From assembly GCF_024137965.1 (NCBI RefSeq), contig NZ_CP099975.1, positions 1,302,001-1,366,000 on the forward strand: 64,000 nt of DNA. The letters are read 5' to 3'. The stretch is from Halomonas sp. Y3 (GTDB lineage: Bacteria > Pseudomonadota > Gammaproteobacteria > Pseudomonadales > Halomonadaceae). Of this stretch, positions 10,093 through 19,067 are shown in pieces (position 1 is the first letter of the stretch; every line of letters begins with the position of its first letter). Under the pieces are notes generated by a model. That model was given only the letters and a program-made list of their open reading frames with translations, had not been told where the DNA came from and made no database searches. The position numbers and the translations under genes were made by a program.

Positions 10093-11331
10093 ATGGCCTG
10101 GAATGAGCCTGGTGGTGGCGGTAACCAGCACGACCCCTGGAGTGGTGGTGGCCGACGCGGCGGTGGCAGTGGCGGCGGCAACGGCGGCGGTGGCAACCGC
10201 GGCGGCAACCAGGGCCCCCCCGACCTCGATGAAGCCCTGAAGAAGTTTCAGGACAAGCTCAACGGCATGCTCGGCGGCCGCGGCGGCAAGGGCGGCGGCA
10301 AGGGTGGCAAGGGCGGTGGCGGCAAGCCCCGCAACGTCTTTGCGCTCCCGGGCCTGCTGATCATCGTGGCGCTGGCCATCTGGGCGGCGTCCGGTTTCTA
10401 CCTGGTGGACCAGTCCGAGCGGGGCGTGGTGCTGCGCTTCGGCAAGTTCCAGGAGGTGGTCAGCCCAGGCCTGCACTGGAACCCGCCGCTGATCGACGAC
10501 GTGCGCATGGTCAATGTGACCCGGGTGCGCTCCCTGACCCAGACCCAGTCGATGCTGACCCGCGACGAGAACATCGTCGAGGTCGAGATCTCGGCTCAGT
10601 ATCAGGTCTCCAACCCCCGCGACTTCGTGCTTAACGTGCGCAACCCCCAGCTCTCCATAGAGAACGCGCTGGATTCGGCACTGCGTCACGTGGTCGGCGG
10701 CACCGACATGATCGAGATCCTGACCTCGGGTCGTGAGATCCTCGGCAGCTCGGTGTCCAGCCGTCTGCAGTCCTACCTGGACAGCTACGGTACCGGCATT
10801 CGCCTGCAGACCATCAACATCGAGTCCACCTCGGCCCCCGCGCCGGTCATCGACGCCTTCGACGACGTGATCCGGGCCCGCGAGGATCGTCAGCGGACCA
10901 TCAACCAGGGCATGGCCTACGCCAATGCCATCATCCCCGAAGCCCAGGGTCAGGCACAGCGCCTGGTCGAGCAGGGCCAGGGTTACCGCGAGTCGGTGGT
11001 GGCGGAAGCGCGCGGTCAGGCCAACCGCTTCAACGCGCTGCTCTCCCAGTACCAGCAGTCGCCGGCGGTCATGCGCGAGCGCCTCTATCTGGATGCCATC
11101 GCCGAGGTCTTCGGCAGCACGCCCAAGGTGCTGGTGGACGTGGCCTCCGACAGCCCGCTGATGTACCTGCCCCTCGACCAGATGGGCAACGGCGGCAGCG
11201 GTACCTCGTCCTCCGGCGAGCGCCTGGGCGAGCAGGGCGAGCTCGACCCGCGGGTGCTGGAGCGCCTGCGCTCCGGTCAGACCGGCACGAGCTCCAGCAG
11301 CAACAGTGGAATCCGCAGGGAGGGCCGCTAA
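10093..11331 (+). CDS. hflK: FtsH protease modulator HflK
   Basis: Membrane-anchored SPFH/band 7 protein that assembles with HflC into a periplasmic cage around the FtsH protease and modulates its activity. The first 75 residues are a glycine-rich cytoplasmic segment with runs of GG and GGK; then comes one transmembrane helix (about residues 78-98, LLIIVALAIWAASGFYLV) and the SPFH domain (about 100-280). The long helical region ends in a Ser/Gly-rich tail. Length 412 residues. GGAGAAGA precedes the ATG. The stop codon is directly followed by the hflC ATG, so the pair is made together. Confidence 0.95.
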   Translation: MAWNEPGGGGNQHDPWSGGGRRGGGSGGGNGGGGNRGGNQGPPDLDEALKKFQDKLNGMLGGRGGKGGGKGGKGGGGKPRNVFALPGLLIIVALAIWAASGFYLVDQSERGVVLRFGKFQEVVSPGLHWNPPLIDDVRMVNVTRVRSLTQTQSMLTRDENIVEVEISAQYQVSNPRDFVLNVRNPQLSIENALDSALRHVVGGTDMIEILTSGREILGSSVSSRLQSYLDSYGTGIRLQTINIESTSAPAPVIDAFDDVIRAREDRQRTINQGMAYANAIIPEAQGQAQRLVEQGQGYRESVVAEARGQANRFNALLSQYQQSPAVMRERLYLDAIAEVFGSTPKVLVDVASDSPLMYLPLDQMGNGGSGTSSSGERLGEQGELDPRVLERLRSGQTGTSSSSNSGIRREGR

Positions 11332-12216
11332 ATGATCAATAATCGTTCCCTGCTCATCGTCGGCGGCCTGGCCGCAGTGGCCTGGCTGGCCAGCAACAGC
11401 CTCTACGTGGTCGACGAGACCGAGCGCGCCGTCAAGCTGCGCTTCGGTGAGGTCATCGAGGAGAACATCCAGCCGGGCCTGCACTTCAAGGTGCCGATCA
11501 CCCAGACGGTGCGCAAGTTCGACACCCGGGTGCTGACCCTGGATACCGACACCAGCCGCTACCTGACCCTGGAGCAGAAGGCGGTGATCGTGGACTCCTA
11601 CGTCAAGTGGCAGGTGGTCAACCCCACCCGCTACTACGAGGCCACTGCCGGCGACGAGATGATGGCGATCCGCCTGATCCAGCCGCGGGTCGACGAGAGC
11701 CTGCGTAACGAGTTCGGCCGCCTGGATCTTCAGCAGATCATCGCCGAGCGCCGTGACGACCTGATGATCGGGCCGACCCAGGACCTCGATGCCCTGCTGC
11801 GCGAGGAGCTCGGCGTCGCCATCGTCGACGTGCGCGTCAAGCGGATCGACCTGCCCGACGACGTCTCCGCGGCGGTCTTCGACCGCATGCGCTCCGAGCG
11901 TGAGCGGGAGGCCCGCGAGTGGCGCGCCCAGGGTCAGGAAGAGGCCGAGCGGATTCGCGCCAATGCCGACCGCCGCCGCCAGGTGCTGCTGGCCCAGGCC
12001 ACCGAGCGGGCCGAGACCCTGCGCGGTGAGGGCGATGCCGAGGCCGCGGCGATCTTCTCGGAGTCCTACTCCCAGGACCAGGAGTTCTTCGCCTTCTGGC
12101 GCAGCCTGAACGCCTACCGCGAGAGCTTCCAGGGCGACGGCAACATGCTGGTGCTGGACCCCTCCAGCGACTTCTTCCGCTACCTGAAGAGCGCCATGCC
12201 CGACAACGGGCAGTAA
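11332..12216 (+). CDS. hflC: FtsH protease modulator HflC
   Basis: Partner of HflK in the FtsH-associated membrane cage. A single N-terminal membrane helix (about residues 5-24) is followed by an SPFH domain (about 25-190) and a helical region containing the typical REAREWRAQGQEEAERIRA coil. Length 294 residues is normal. It abuts hflK with no spacing. A pair of hairpins follows the stop, ending this transcription unit before hisZ. The small DUF2065 gene often found after hflC in gammaproteobacteria is absent. Confidence 0.95.
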   Translation: MINNRSLLIVGGLAAVAWLASNSLYVVDETERAVKLRFGEVIEENIQPGLHFKVPITQTVRKFDTRVLTLDTDTSRYLTLEQKAVIVDSYVKWQVVNPTRYYEATAGDEMMAIRLIQPRVDESLRNEFGRLDLQQIIAERRDDLMIGPTQDLDALLREELGVAIVDVRVKRIDLPDDVSAAVFDRMRSEREREAREWRAQGQEEAERIRANADRRRQVLLAQATERAETLRGEGDAEAAAIFSESYSQDQEFFAFWRSLNAYRESFQGDGNMLVLDPSSDFFRYLKSAMPDNGQ

Positions 12217-12224
12217 CGGCGAAA

Positions 12225-12290
12225 GCGCCGGGGTTCATCCCCGGCGCAAACGTGGTAGACTCCCGCAACCGGGCGTGGCCCGGTTTTTTT
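12225..12290 (+). terminator. Tandem hairpins with T tract after hflC
   Basis: The first stem is GCGCCGGGG/CCCCGGCGC (12225-12247, loop TTCAT). The second is AACCGGGC/GCCCGGTT (12267-12285) and runs into seven T residues (12284-12290), a classical intrinsic terminator. Confidence 0.88.
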
Positions 12291-12415
12291 GTGGCCGTCT
12301 ATCGCCAGATCTCGCGCGCAAGACCTCGCGAGTCCTGTCGCGCCTGGATGCTCGCCGACGCTTCGGTTCGAGCGTCTTTTCCACGGCCTTTTCACTGCCT
12401 TGCAGGATGATTCAC

Positions 12416-13591
12416 ATGACCATCGCTGACCGCTGGCTGCTGCCCGACGGCATGGACGAGGTGCTGCCGCCTCAGGCAAGCCGCATGGAGGAGCTGCGCC
12501 GCGCGCTGCTCGACCTCTACCACCGCTGGGGCTACGACCAGGTGATGCCGCCGACGGCGGAGTTTCTCGACTCCCTGCTCACCGGCACCGGCTCCGACCT
12601 GGCGCTGCAGACCTTCAAGCTCACCGACCAGCTGACCGGCCGCATGATGGGCGTCAGCGCCGACGTCACCCCCCAGGTGGCGCGCATGGACGCCCATTCG
12701 CTCAAGCGCCAGGGGCCGGTGCGGCTCTGCTACTGCACCAATGTGCTGCGGGCCACCGCCGACCAGCATCAGGGGGGGCGCAGCCCGGTACAGGTCGGGG
12801 TCGAGCTGTTCGGCCATGCCGGCATCGAGGCGGACCTCGAGATCCTGCATCTGGCGCTGGCCAGCCTGACCGCCGCCGGCGCCGGCGAGATTCACCTGGC
12901 GCTGGGCCATATCGGCATCTACCGCAGCCTGGTGGAGGCCGCGGGCCTCGCGGGCGACGCCGAGCGGGCCCTCTTCGAGGCCCTGGAGCTCAAGAGCCCG
13001 GGCGCCATCGCCGAGCGGGTCGCCGAGAGCGTCGCGGACCCGACCCTGGCGGAGATGTTCCTGGCCCTGGGGCGGCTGCACGGCGGCGCCGAGGTGCTCG
13101 AGGAGGCCCGGGAGGCCTTCGCCGAGGCACCCGCCGCGGTAGGCGCGGCCCTCGAGCAGCTGCGCGCCCTGCATCAGGGCGTGGCGGCCAGCCACCCCGA
13201 GGTGGAGGCCTATTTCGATCTGGGCGAGCTACGCGGTTACGCCTACCATACCGGCATGATGTTCGCCGCCTATGTGCCCGGCTACGGCCAGGCGCTGGCC
13301 AAGGGCGGCCGCTATGACGACACCGGGCGCGCCTTCGGCCGCGCCCGCCCGGCCACCGGCTTCTCCATGGACCTCAAGCAGCTGGCGGGGCTCTCTCCCG
13401 CGCTGCCGCCCCGTGAGGGCATCTGGGCCCCGGCGGAGGGAGAGGGGCTGGCAGAAGCGGTGATGACGCTGCGCGGACAGGGCGAGCGGGTAGTCCAGGC
13501 GCTGCCGGGGCAGCGCACCGGGCCCGCCGAGCACCGCTGCGATCGCGAACTGGTGTTCACCGATGGCCACTGGCAGGCCGTGGCACTGTAG
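12416..13591 (+). CDS. hisZ: ATP phosphoribosyltransferase regulatory subunit HisZ
   Basis: Class II aminoacyl-tRNA-synthetase paralogue that binds short-form HisG and is needed for the first step of histidine synthesis. Motif-2 like sequence appears in DVTPQVARMDAHSL and the HisRS-like histidine loop in KGGRYDDTGRAFG. I start at the ATG at 12416 (MTIADRWLLPDGMDEVLPP), with AGGA well spaced upstream, giving 391 residues. hisG is not in the window. Its place between hflC and purA is the usual one in many gammaproteobacteria. Confidence 0.94.
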   Translation: MTIADRWLLPDGMDEVLPPQASRMEELRRALLDLYHRWGYDQVMPPTAEFLDSLLTGTGSDLALQTFKLTDQLTGRMMGVSADVTPQVARMDAHSLKRQGPVRLCYCTNVLRATADQHQGGRSPVQVGVELFGHAGIEADLEILHLALASLTAAGAGEIHLALGHIGIYRSLVEAAGLAGDAERALFEALELKSPGAIAERVAESVADPTLAEMFLALGRLHGGAEVLEEAREAFAEAPAAVGAALEQLRALHQGVAASHPEVEAYFDLGELRGYAYHTGMMFAAYVPGYGQALAKGGRYDDTGRAFGRARPATGFSMDLKQLAGLSPALPPREGIWAPAEGEGLAEAVMTLRGQGERVVQALPGQRTGPAEHRCDRELVFTDGHWQAVAL

Positions 13592-13601
13592 ACTGGGTTA
13601 A

Positions 13602-14948
<1,347 letters not shown>

Positions 14949-14991
14949 GCGCCGCCGGTCCCCGGCCGCCTGAGGCTGGTCCGCAGGCAGG

Positions 14992-15027
14992 AAGCAGAAG
15001 GCCCCGCACAGGCGGGGCCTTCTGCTT
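14992..15027. terminator. Bidirectional terminator between purA and cobO
   Basis: A perfect 16-bp stem AAGCAGAAGGCCCCGC / GCGGGGCCTTCTGCTT with an ACAG loop. It sits between converging purA and cobO, so it can end both transcripts. Confidence 0.85.
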
Positions 15028-15048
15028 TCCGTTAGCTGCCGCTTTCCG

Positions 15049-15648
15049 TCAGAAGTCGATGCCGCGGCGGGCCTGCACGCCTGAGTTGAAGGCGTGGCGC
15101 ACCTCCTGCATCTCGGTGACGCTATCGGCCAGGGCAAGGAGCTCACGGTGGGCGTTGCGCCCGGTGACGATCACGCTCTGCTCCGGCGGGCGGTTCTCGA
15201 GGGCGCGCTTCACCGTCTCGATATCCAGGTAGCCGAACTTGAGCATATAGGTGATCTCGTCGAGCACCACCAGGAAGACCTCGGGGTCGGCCAGCATGCG
15301 CTCCGCCTCGACCCACACCTCGCGGCAGGCGGCGGTATCGGTCTCGCGGTTCTGGGTCTCCCAGGTGAAGCCGGTGCCCATGATGGCGACCTCGAGGTTG
15401 GGGTCTTCCACCAGCTGCTCCCGCTCGCCGCACTCCCACTGCCCCTTGATGAACTGCACCACTCCTACCTTGTAGCCGTAGCCCAGGGCGCGGGTCACCG
15501 TGCCCCAGGCCGCGGTGGTCTTGCCCTTGCCGTTGCCGGTAAAGACCAGCAGCAGGCCGCGCTGCTCGGTGGCGGCGGCGACCTTCTCGTCCACGTGGGC
15601 CTTGAGTTTCTGCATCGCCTGCTGGTGGCGGGTATCGCGATCGCTCAT
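15049..15648 (-). CDS. cobO: Cob(I)yrinic acid a,c-diamide adenosyltransferase (CobO/BtuR type)
   Basis: Adds the 5'-deoxyadenosyl group to cobalt of corrinoids, needed for adenosylcobalamin. The P-loop is FTGNGKGKTTAAWG near residues 36-49, and the conserved tail VTEMQEVRHAFNSGVQARRGIDF of this family forms the C-terminus (split here: VTEMQEVRH, then AFNSGVQARRGIDF). At 199 residues it matches BtuR/CobO. No other cobalamin synthesis gene is nearby, so it may serve salvage. It converges on purA; the next upstream gene on this strand, the RLAN/ATP-grasp protein, ends 74 bases away. Confidence 0.93.
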   Translation of the reverse strand: MSDRDTRHQQAMQKLKAHVDEKVAAATEQRGLLLVFTGNGKGKTTAAWGTVTRALGYGYKVGVVQFIKGQWECGEREQLVEDPNLEVAIMGTGFTWETQNRETDTAACREVWVEAERMLADPEVFLVVLDEITYMLKFGYLDIETVKRALENRPPEQSVIVTGRNAHRELLALADSVTEMQEVRHAFNSGVQARRGIDF

Positions 15649-15722
15649 CTTGGGTCCATTTCTGTACAGGGTTTGTCGAAGACCTGAGTCTACGCGAGAG
15701 CGCTCGCGGCGTCAGCTCCGGT

Positions 15723-17222
15723 TCATCTGTCCTGGCGCACCTGGGCCTCCATACGCGAGAGGAAGACCCCCATGATGCGCTCATAGAGGGCGCGGCCCAG
15801 CACCGCATCCTCGATGCCGGCGTCGACGTTGGGGTTGTCGTTGACCTCGATCACCACCACCCGCTCGCCGGACTGCTTGAGGTCGACCCCGTAGAAGCCG
15901 TCGCCGATCAGCCGGCAGGCCCTGAGCGCGGCCTTGATCACCGCCGGCGGCACCTCGGCCGGGTCGTGGGTGGAGAAGCCGCCGCTCTTCACCCGAGCAC
16001 CGGAGTGGTCATAGATCTGCCAGTGGCCCCGGGCCATGAAGTAGCGGCTGGCGAACAGCACCTGGCCGTCCAGCACGCCGATGCGCCAGTCATATTCGGT
16101 GGGCAGCCACTCCTGGAGCAGCAGCAGGGCGGAGTCGCGAAAGAGGCGGGCGGACTCGCGCTCCAGCTGAGCGAGATCCGCGACCTTGACCACCCCTCGG
16201 GAGAAGGCGCCGTCCGGCACCTTGAGCACCAGCGGGAAGTCGAGCCGCCCGAGCCGCTCGGCCAGGGGGCGTCGATCGCCGCGCTGCAGCAGCACCCCCT
16301 CCGGTGCCGGCACGCCTCGGGCCCGCAGCAGGGCGTGCAGGTAGACCTTGTTGGTGCAGCGCAGGATATCCCGGGGCGAGTCGATCACCACCAGCCCTTC
16401 GTGCTCGGCGCGGCGGGCCAGGCGGTAGGTGTGGTGGTCCAGCGCCGTGGTCTCGCGGATGAAGAGAGCGTCGAACTCGGCCAGCCGCCCGGCGTCGCGG
16501 CGGGTGATCAGCGACACGTCGATGCCCTGCCGGCGCCCGGCGCGGATAAAGGCCTTGAGCGCCCCGCGGTTGCTGGGGGGCATGGCTTCCCCGGGATCCA
16601 CCAGGATCGCCAGGTCGAAGCGGTAGCGGCGCCTCGCCTTGGGGGTGCGCCACACCTGGCGGGAGTGGCGGTTGAGCGCGCTGGCAAAGAGGTCCTGCTC
16701 GTCGGCGGCCAGGTCGCGCAGGCGCAGCGGCTTCAGGCGCGCCAGCCGCCACAGGTCGTGGCGGCGCACCAGCCTGGCTTCCAGCAGCGGGCAGGGGAGG
16801 CGCTCGAAGAGCCGGCGGGCCAGCCGCTCCAGGCCGGGCTTCCGGCACTCGCCGAACATCACCCTCAGGGTCAGGGTGTCGCCGGTCAACGCCCCCTCCC
16901 GGGCCAGCTCGCCGAGCAGCGGAGCCAGGGTGTCGAGCTGCAGGTCGATCAGCGCCTTGCGGGAGAGCTCGTTGAGGGTCTCCACCGTGGGCAGCACCCG
17001 CTGGCCCCGGGCCTGGGCCAGCAGCGAGACATAGTAGCCGCTGCCCAGGTAGTCGAGCTCGCCGCAGAGGTTGAGCACGTGGGTGGCGCGGTCCTGATGC
17101 GCCTCGGTAACCCGGTGACGGCGGTCCTGGGCCAGGAAGTCGGCGGCGCTGATCAGGTCCTCGGAGGGGTAGTAGGGCTGCCAGTCATCGAGGCGGTCGA
17201 CGACGATTCGCAAGGGGCACAT
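15723..17222 (-). CDS. RLAN-domain and RimK-like ATP-grasp protein
   Basis: A 499-residue protein with an N-terminal RLAN domain (RimK-like ATP-grasp N-terminal, about residues 1-155, IVVDRLDDWQPYYPSED) and a C-terminal ATP-grasp ligase domain (about 290-490). Nucleotide and metal-binding segments include LVLKVPDGAFSRGVVKV and VIEVNDNPNVDAG. ATP-grasp enzymes join a carboxylate to an amine or thiol; the substrate of this subfamily is not known to me. The start at 17222 (MCPLRIVVDRLDD) is chosen by family similarity; a longer frame reaches 17324. It is divergent from a GNAT gene 170 bases away, an arrangement that may be functional. Confidence 0.85.
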   Translation of the reverse strand: MCPLRIVVDRLDDWQPYYPSEDLISAADFLAQDRRHRVTEAHQDRATHVLNLCGELDYLGSGYYVSLLAQARGQRVLPTVETLNELSRKALIDLQLDTLAPLLGELAREGALTGDTLTLRVMFGECRKPGLERLARRLFERLPCPLLEARLVRRHDLWRLARLKPLRLRDLAADEQDLFASALNRHSRQVWRTPKARRRYRFDLAILVDPGEAMPPSNRGALKAFIRAGRRQGIDVSLITRRDAGRLAEFDALFIRETTALDHHTYRLARRAEHEGLVVIDSPRDILRCTNKVYLHALLRARGVPAPEGVLLQRGDRRPLAERLGRLDFPLVLKVPDGAFSRGVVKVADLAQLERESARLFRDSALLLLQEWLPTEYDWRIGVLDGQVLFASRYFMARGHWQIYDHSGARVKSGGFSTHDPAEVPPAVIKAALRACRLIGDGFYGVDLKQSGERVVVIEVNDNPNVDAGIEDAVLGRALYERIMGVFLSRMEAQVRQDR

Positions 17223-17391
17223 GGTGGCTGTCCGGAACGGAGGGAAAGAAGCGCTGCTGAGGAGGCTCAGCATGGGCCAGACGAGGGCGGCAGACAATCG
17301 CCCAGGACGGTGAAAAGATTTCATGATCCTGGAAGGTGACTTTAGCCGGGAGCCTGAGCAGAATCGGCGCGATTGCCATCAGGAGCCCCCC

Positions 17392-17889
17392 ATGACTATC
17401 CGCCTGCGTCCGGCCACCTCCCGGGATCTGGACGCCCTCTACCGGCTCGAGCAGAGCGCCTTCGAGGGCGACCGCTTCTCTCGCCGTCAGCTGTGGCACC
17501 TGCTCAATCGCGCCCATGCGGTGACCTGGGTGATTGAGCAGCCCGAGCGCCCCGAAGCGCACAGGCCGGCAGCGCTGCTGGGCTACGGCACCCTGCTGTT
17601 TCGGCAAGGCAGCCGACGGGCGCGCCTCTACTCCTTCTGCGTGCATCCCGACGCCCGCGGCGGTGGCCTGGGGCGCCGGCTGCTCGAGGCGCTGGCCGAG
17701 GCCGCCGGGGAGCGGGGCGTCGAGCGGCTGGGCCTGGAGGTGCGCGCCGACAACCGCGTGGCCCTGGGCCTCTATCGACGCATGGGCTTTCGCCTCGAGC
17801 GCTGGCTGCCGGAGTACTACGAGGACGGCTGTGCCGCCTGGCAGATGGTCAAGGCGCTGGAAGCGGGCGCGGTGGCCTGCGCGGGCTGA
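17392..17889 (+). CDS. GNAT family N-acetyltransferase
   Basis: A 165-residue acetyltransferase. The acetyl-CoA binding motif A is seen as FCVHPDARGGGLGRRLLEAL, followed by the motif B pattern DNRVALGLYRRMGFRLE. It resembles RimI-type N-alpha acetyltransferases, but substrate cannot be read from the sequence. The ATG at 17392 has AGGAG eight bases upstream. It is divergent from the RLAN/ATP-grasp gene, which hints at joint modification of a peptide or small molecule, an inference only. Confidence 0.88.
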   Translation: MTIRLRPATSRDLDALYRLEQSAFEGDRFSRRQLWHLLNRAHAVTWVIEQPERPEAHRPAALLGYGTLLFRQGSRRARLYSFCVHPDARGGGLGRRLLEALAEAAGERGVERLGLEVRADNRVALGLYRRMGFRLERWLPEYYEDGCAAWQMVKALEAGAVACAG

Positions 17890-17931
17890 TAGAATGGCCG
17901 GCGTCTTCCATCACTACTGCCAGGAGCCGTC

Positions 17932-18417
17932 ATGCCCTCCTTCGATATCGTCTCGGAGTTCGACAAGCACGAAGCCAGCAACGCCGTGGATCAGGCCAAT
18001 CGCGAGGTTCAGTCCCGCTTCGACTTCAAGGGCGTCGACGCCAGCTTTGCCCTGGAGGGCGACAGCGTGAAGCTCGAGGCCGAGGTGGACTTCCAGCTCA
18101 AGCAGATGCTCGACGTGCTGCGTAACAAGCTGATCGCTCGCGGCATCGACCCGCGCTGCCTGGACGTCCAGGAGCCGGTGCTCTCCGGGGTCAAGGCCCG
18201 CCAGGAGGCACAGCTCAAGCAGGGCCTGGAGCAGAAGGAGGCCAAGGACATAGTCAAACGCATCAAGGAGAGCAAGCTCAAGGTCCAGGCTCAGATCCAG
18301 GGCGAGAAGGTGCGCGTCACCGGCAAGAAGCGCGACGACCTCCAGGCGGTGATGGCGCTGCTGCGCGGCGAGGAGGGACCCGACCTGCCGCTGCAGTTCG
18401 ACAACTTCCGCGACTGA
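17932..18417 (+). CDS. yajQ: YajQ-family nucleotide-binding protein
   Basis: A 161-residue YajQ (UPF0234) protein starting [14 protein letters not shown], the standard opening. Two ferredoxin-like lobes are joined with conserved SRFDFKGVD and [19 protein letters not shown]. Family members bind nucleotides, and in Xanthomonas a relative binds cyclic-di-GMP; the role here is not known. It follows the GNAT gene by 42 bases and ends at a GC-rich hairpin. Confidence 0.93.
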   Translation: MPSFDIVSEFDKHEASNAVDQANREVQSRFDFKGVDASFALEGDSVKLEAEVDFQLKQMLDVLRNKLIARGIDPRCLDVQEPVLSGVKARQEAQLKQGLEQKEAKDIVKRIKESKLKVQAQIQGEKVRVTGKKRDDLQAVMALLRGEEGPDLPLQFDNFRD

Positions 18418-18441
18418 GCTGCGCGCCATCGCCCGGCTACT

Positions 18442-18465
18442 CGAGGCCCGCCCAGGCGGGCCTCG
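18442..18465. terminator. Hairpin after yajQ
   Basis: An 11-bp perfect stem CGAGGCCCGCC / GGCGGGCCTCG with a two-base loop. There is no T tract on the plus strand, so termination is plausible but not certain. Confidence 0.55.
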
Positions 18466-18571
18466 CTGCGTCTGGCGCCGGGCCGACCATGACCCCCATA
18501 GGCAATGGCGATTGGCGCGCCGGGCGCGACTGGGCTTCAATGAAGGCTGAGACGCTACCGGAGGCTGTGCC

Positions 18572-18952
18572 ATGTCATCCATCCGCCGCCTGGCCTTCCT
18601 GCTGATTGCCTGGCTGAGCTTCGGCCTCGGCGTGATCGGCGTCTTCGTGCCGCTGATGCCGACCACCTGCTTCATGCTGCTGGCGGTATGGGCCGCCTCC
18701 AGGGGTTCGCCGCGCTTCGCCCTCTGGATTCGCGAGCATCCGCGCTTCGGCCCCACCGTGGTGGCCTGGGAGGGGGAGCGCGCCATTCCCCGTCATGCCA
18801 AGTACCTGGCCGCCGGCATGCTGGCCTTCTCCATGCTGGTGCTGGCGCTTACCGTCAGCCTGCTGTGGCTCAAGCTCTCCCTGATCGGCGGGCTGACCCT
18901 GCTGGGGCTGTGGATCATCACCCGCCCGGAACCCGCGCTGGTCCGGCAGTAA
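18572..18952 (+). CDS. YbaN-family (DUF454) inner membrane protein
   Basis: A 126-residue membrane protein of the DUF454/YbaN family, with hydrophobic helices at about residues 7-27, 28-45, 78-98 and 99-117. Conserved family features are the PLMPTTCFMLLA segment and SPRFALWIREHPRFGPTV. The function of the family is not established. It stands alone between the yajQ hairpin and the pepN promoter. Confidence 0.87.
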   Translation: MSSIRRLAFLLIAWLSFGLGVIGVFVPLMPTTCFMLLAVWAASRGSPRFALWIREHPRFGPTVVAWEGERAIPRHAKYLAAGMLAFSMLVLALTVSLLWLKLSLIGGLTLLGLWIITRPEPALVRQ

Positions 18953-19008
18953 GCGCGCTTCGGGCAGTGCTTGGGGCGGGACTTTTGAGCAGGGCGTGGG
19001 GCAGGGCT

Positions 19009-19038
19009 TTGAGCTAGGGGTGGCGGGCGCCGTACAAT
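19009..19038 (+). promoter_or_regulatory. Probable sigma-70 promoter of pepN
   Basis: TTGAGC (19009-19014) and TACAAT (19033-19038) are 18 bases apart, and the pepN start lies about 30 bases downstream of the -10 box. Confidence 0.6.
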
Positions 19039-19067
19039 GGTGGCCATTTCCGACAGGAGCATCCCGA

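Noticed and set aside
10141..10330. GGC-rich tandem repeats in hflK as a separate repeat element
   Set aside because: They encode the normal glycine-rich N-terminus of HflK.
12217..12415. Search for the DUF2065 gene often found between hflC and hisZ/purA
   Set aside because: The gap is only about 200 bases and is taken by two terminator hairpins; no suitable frame exists.
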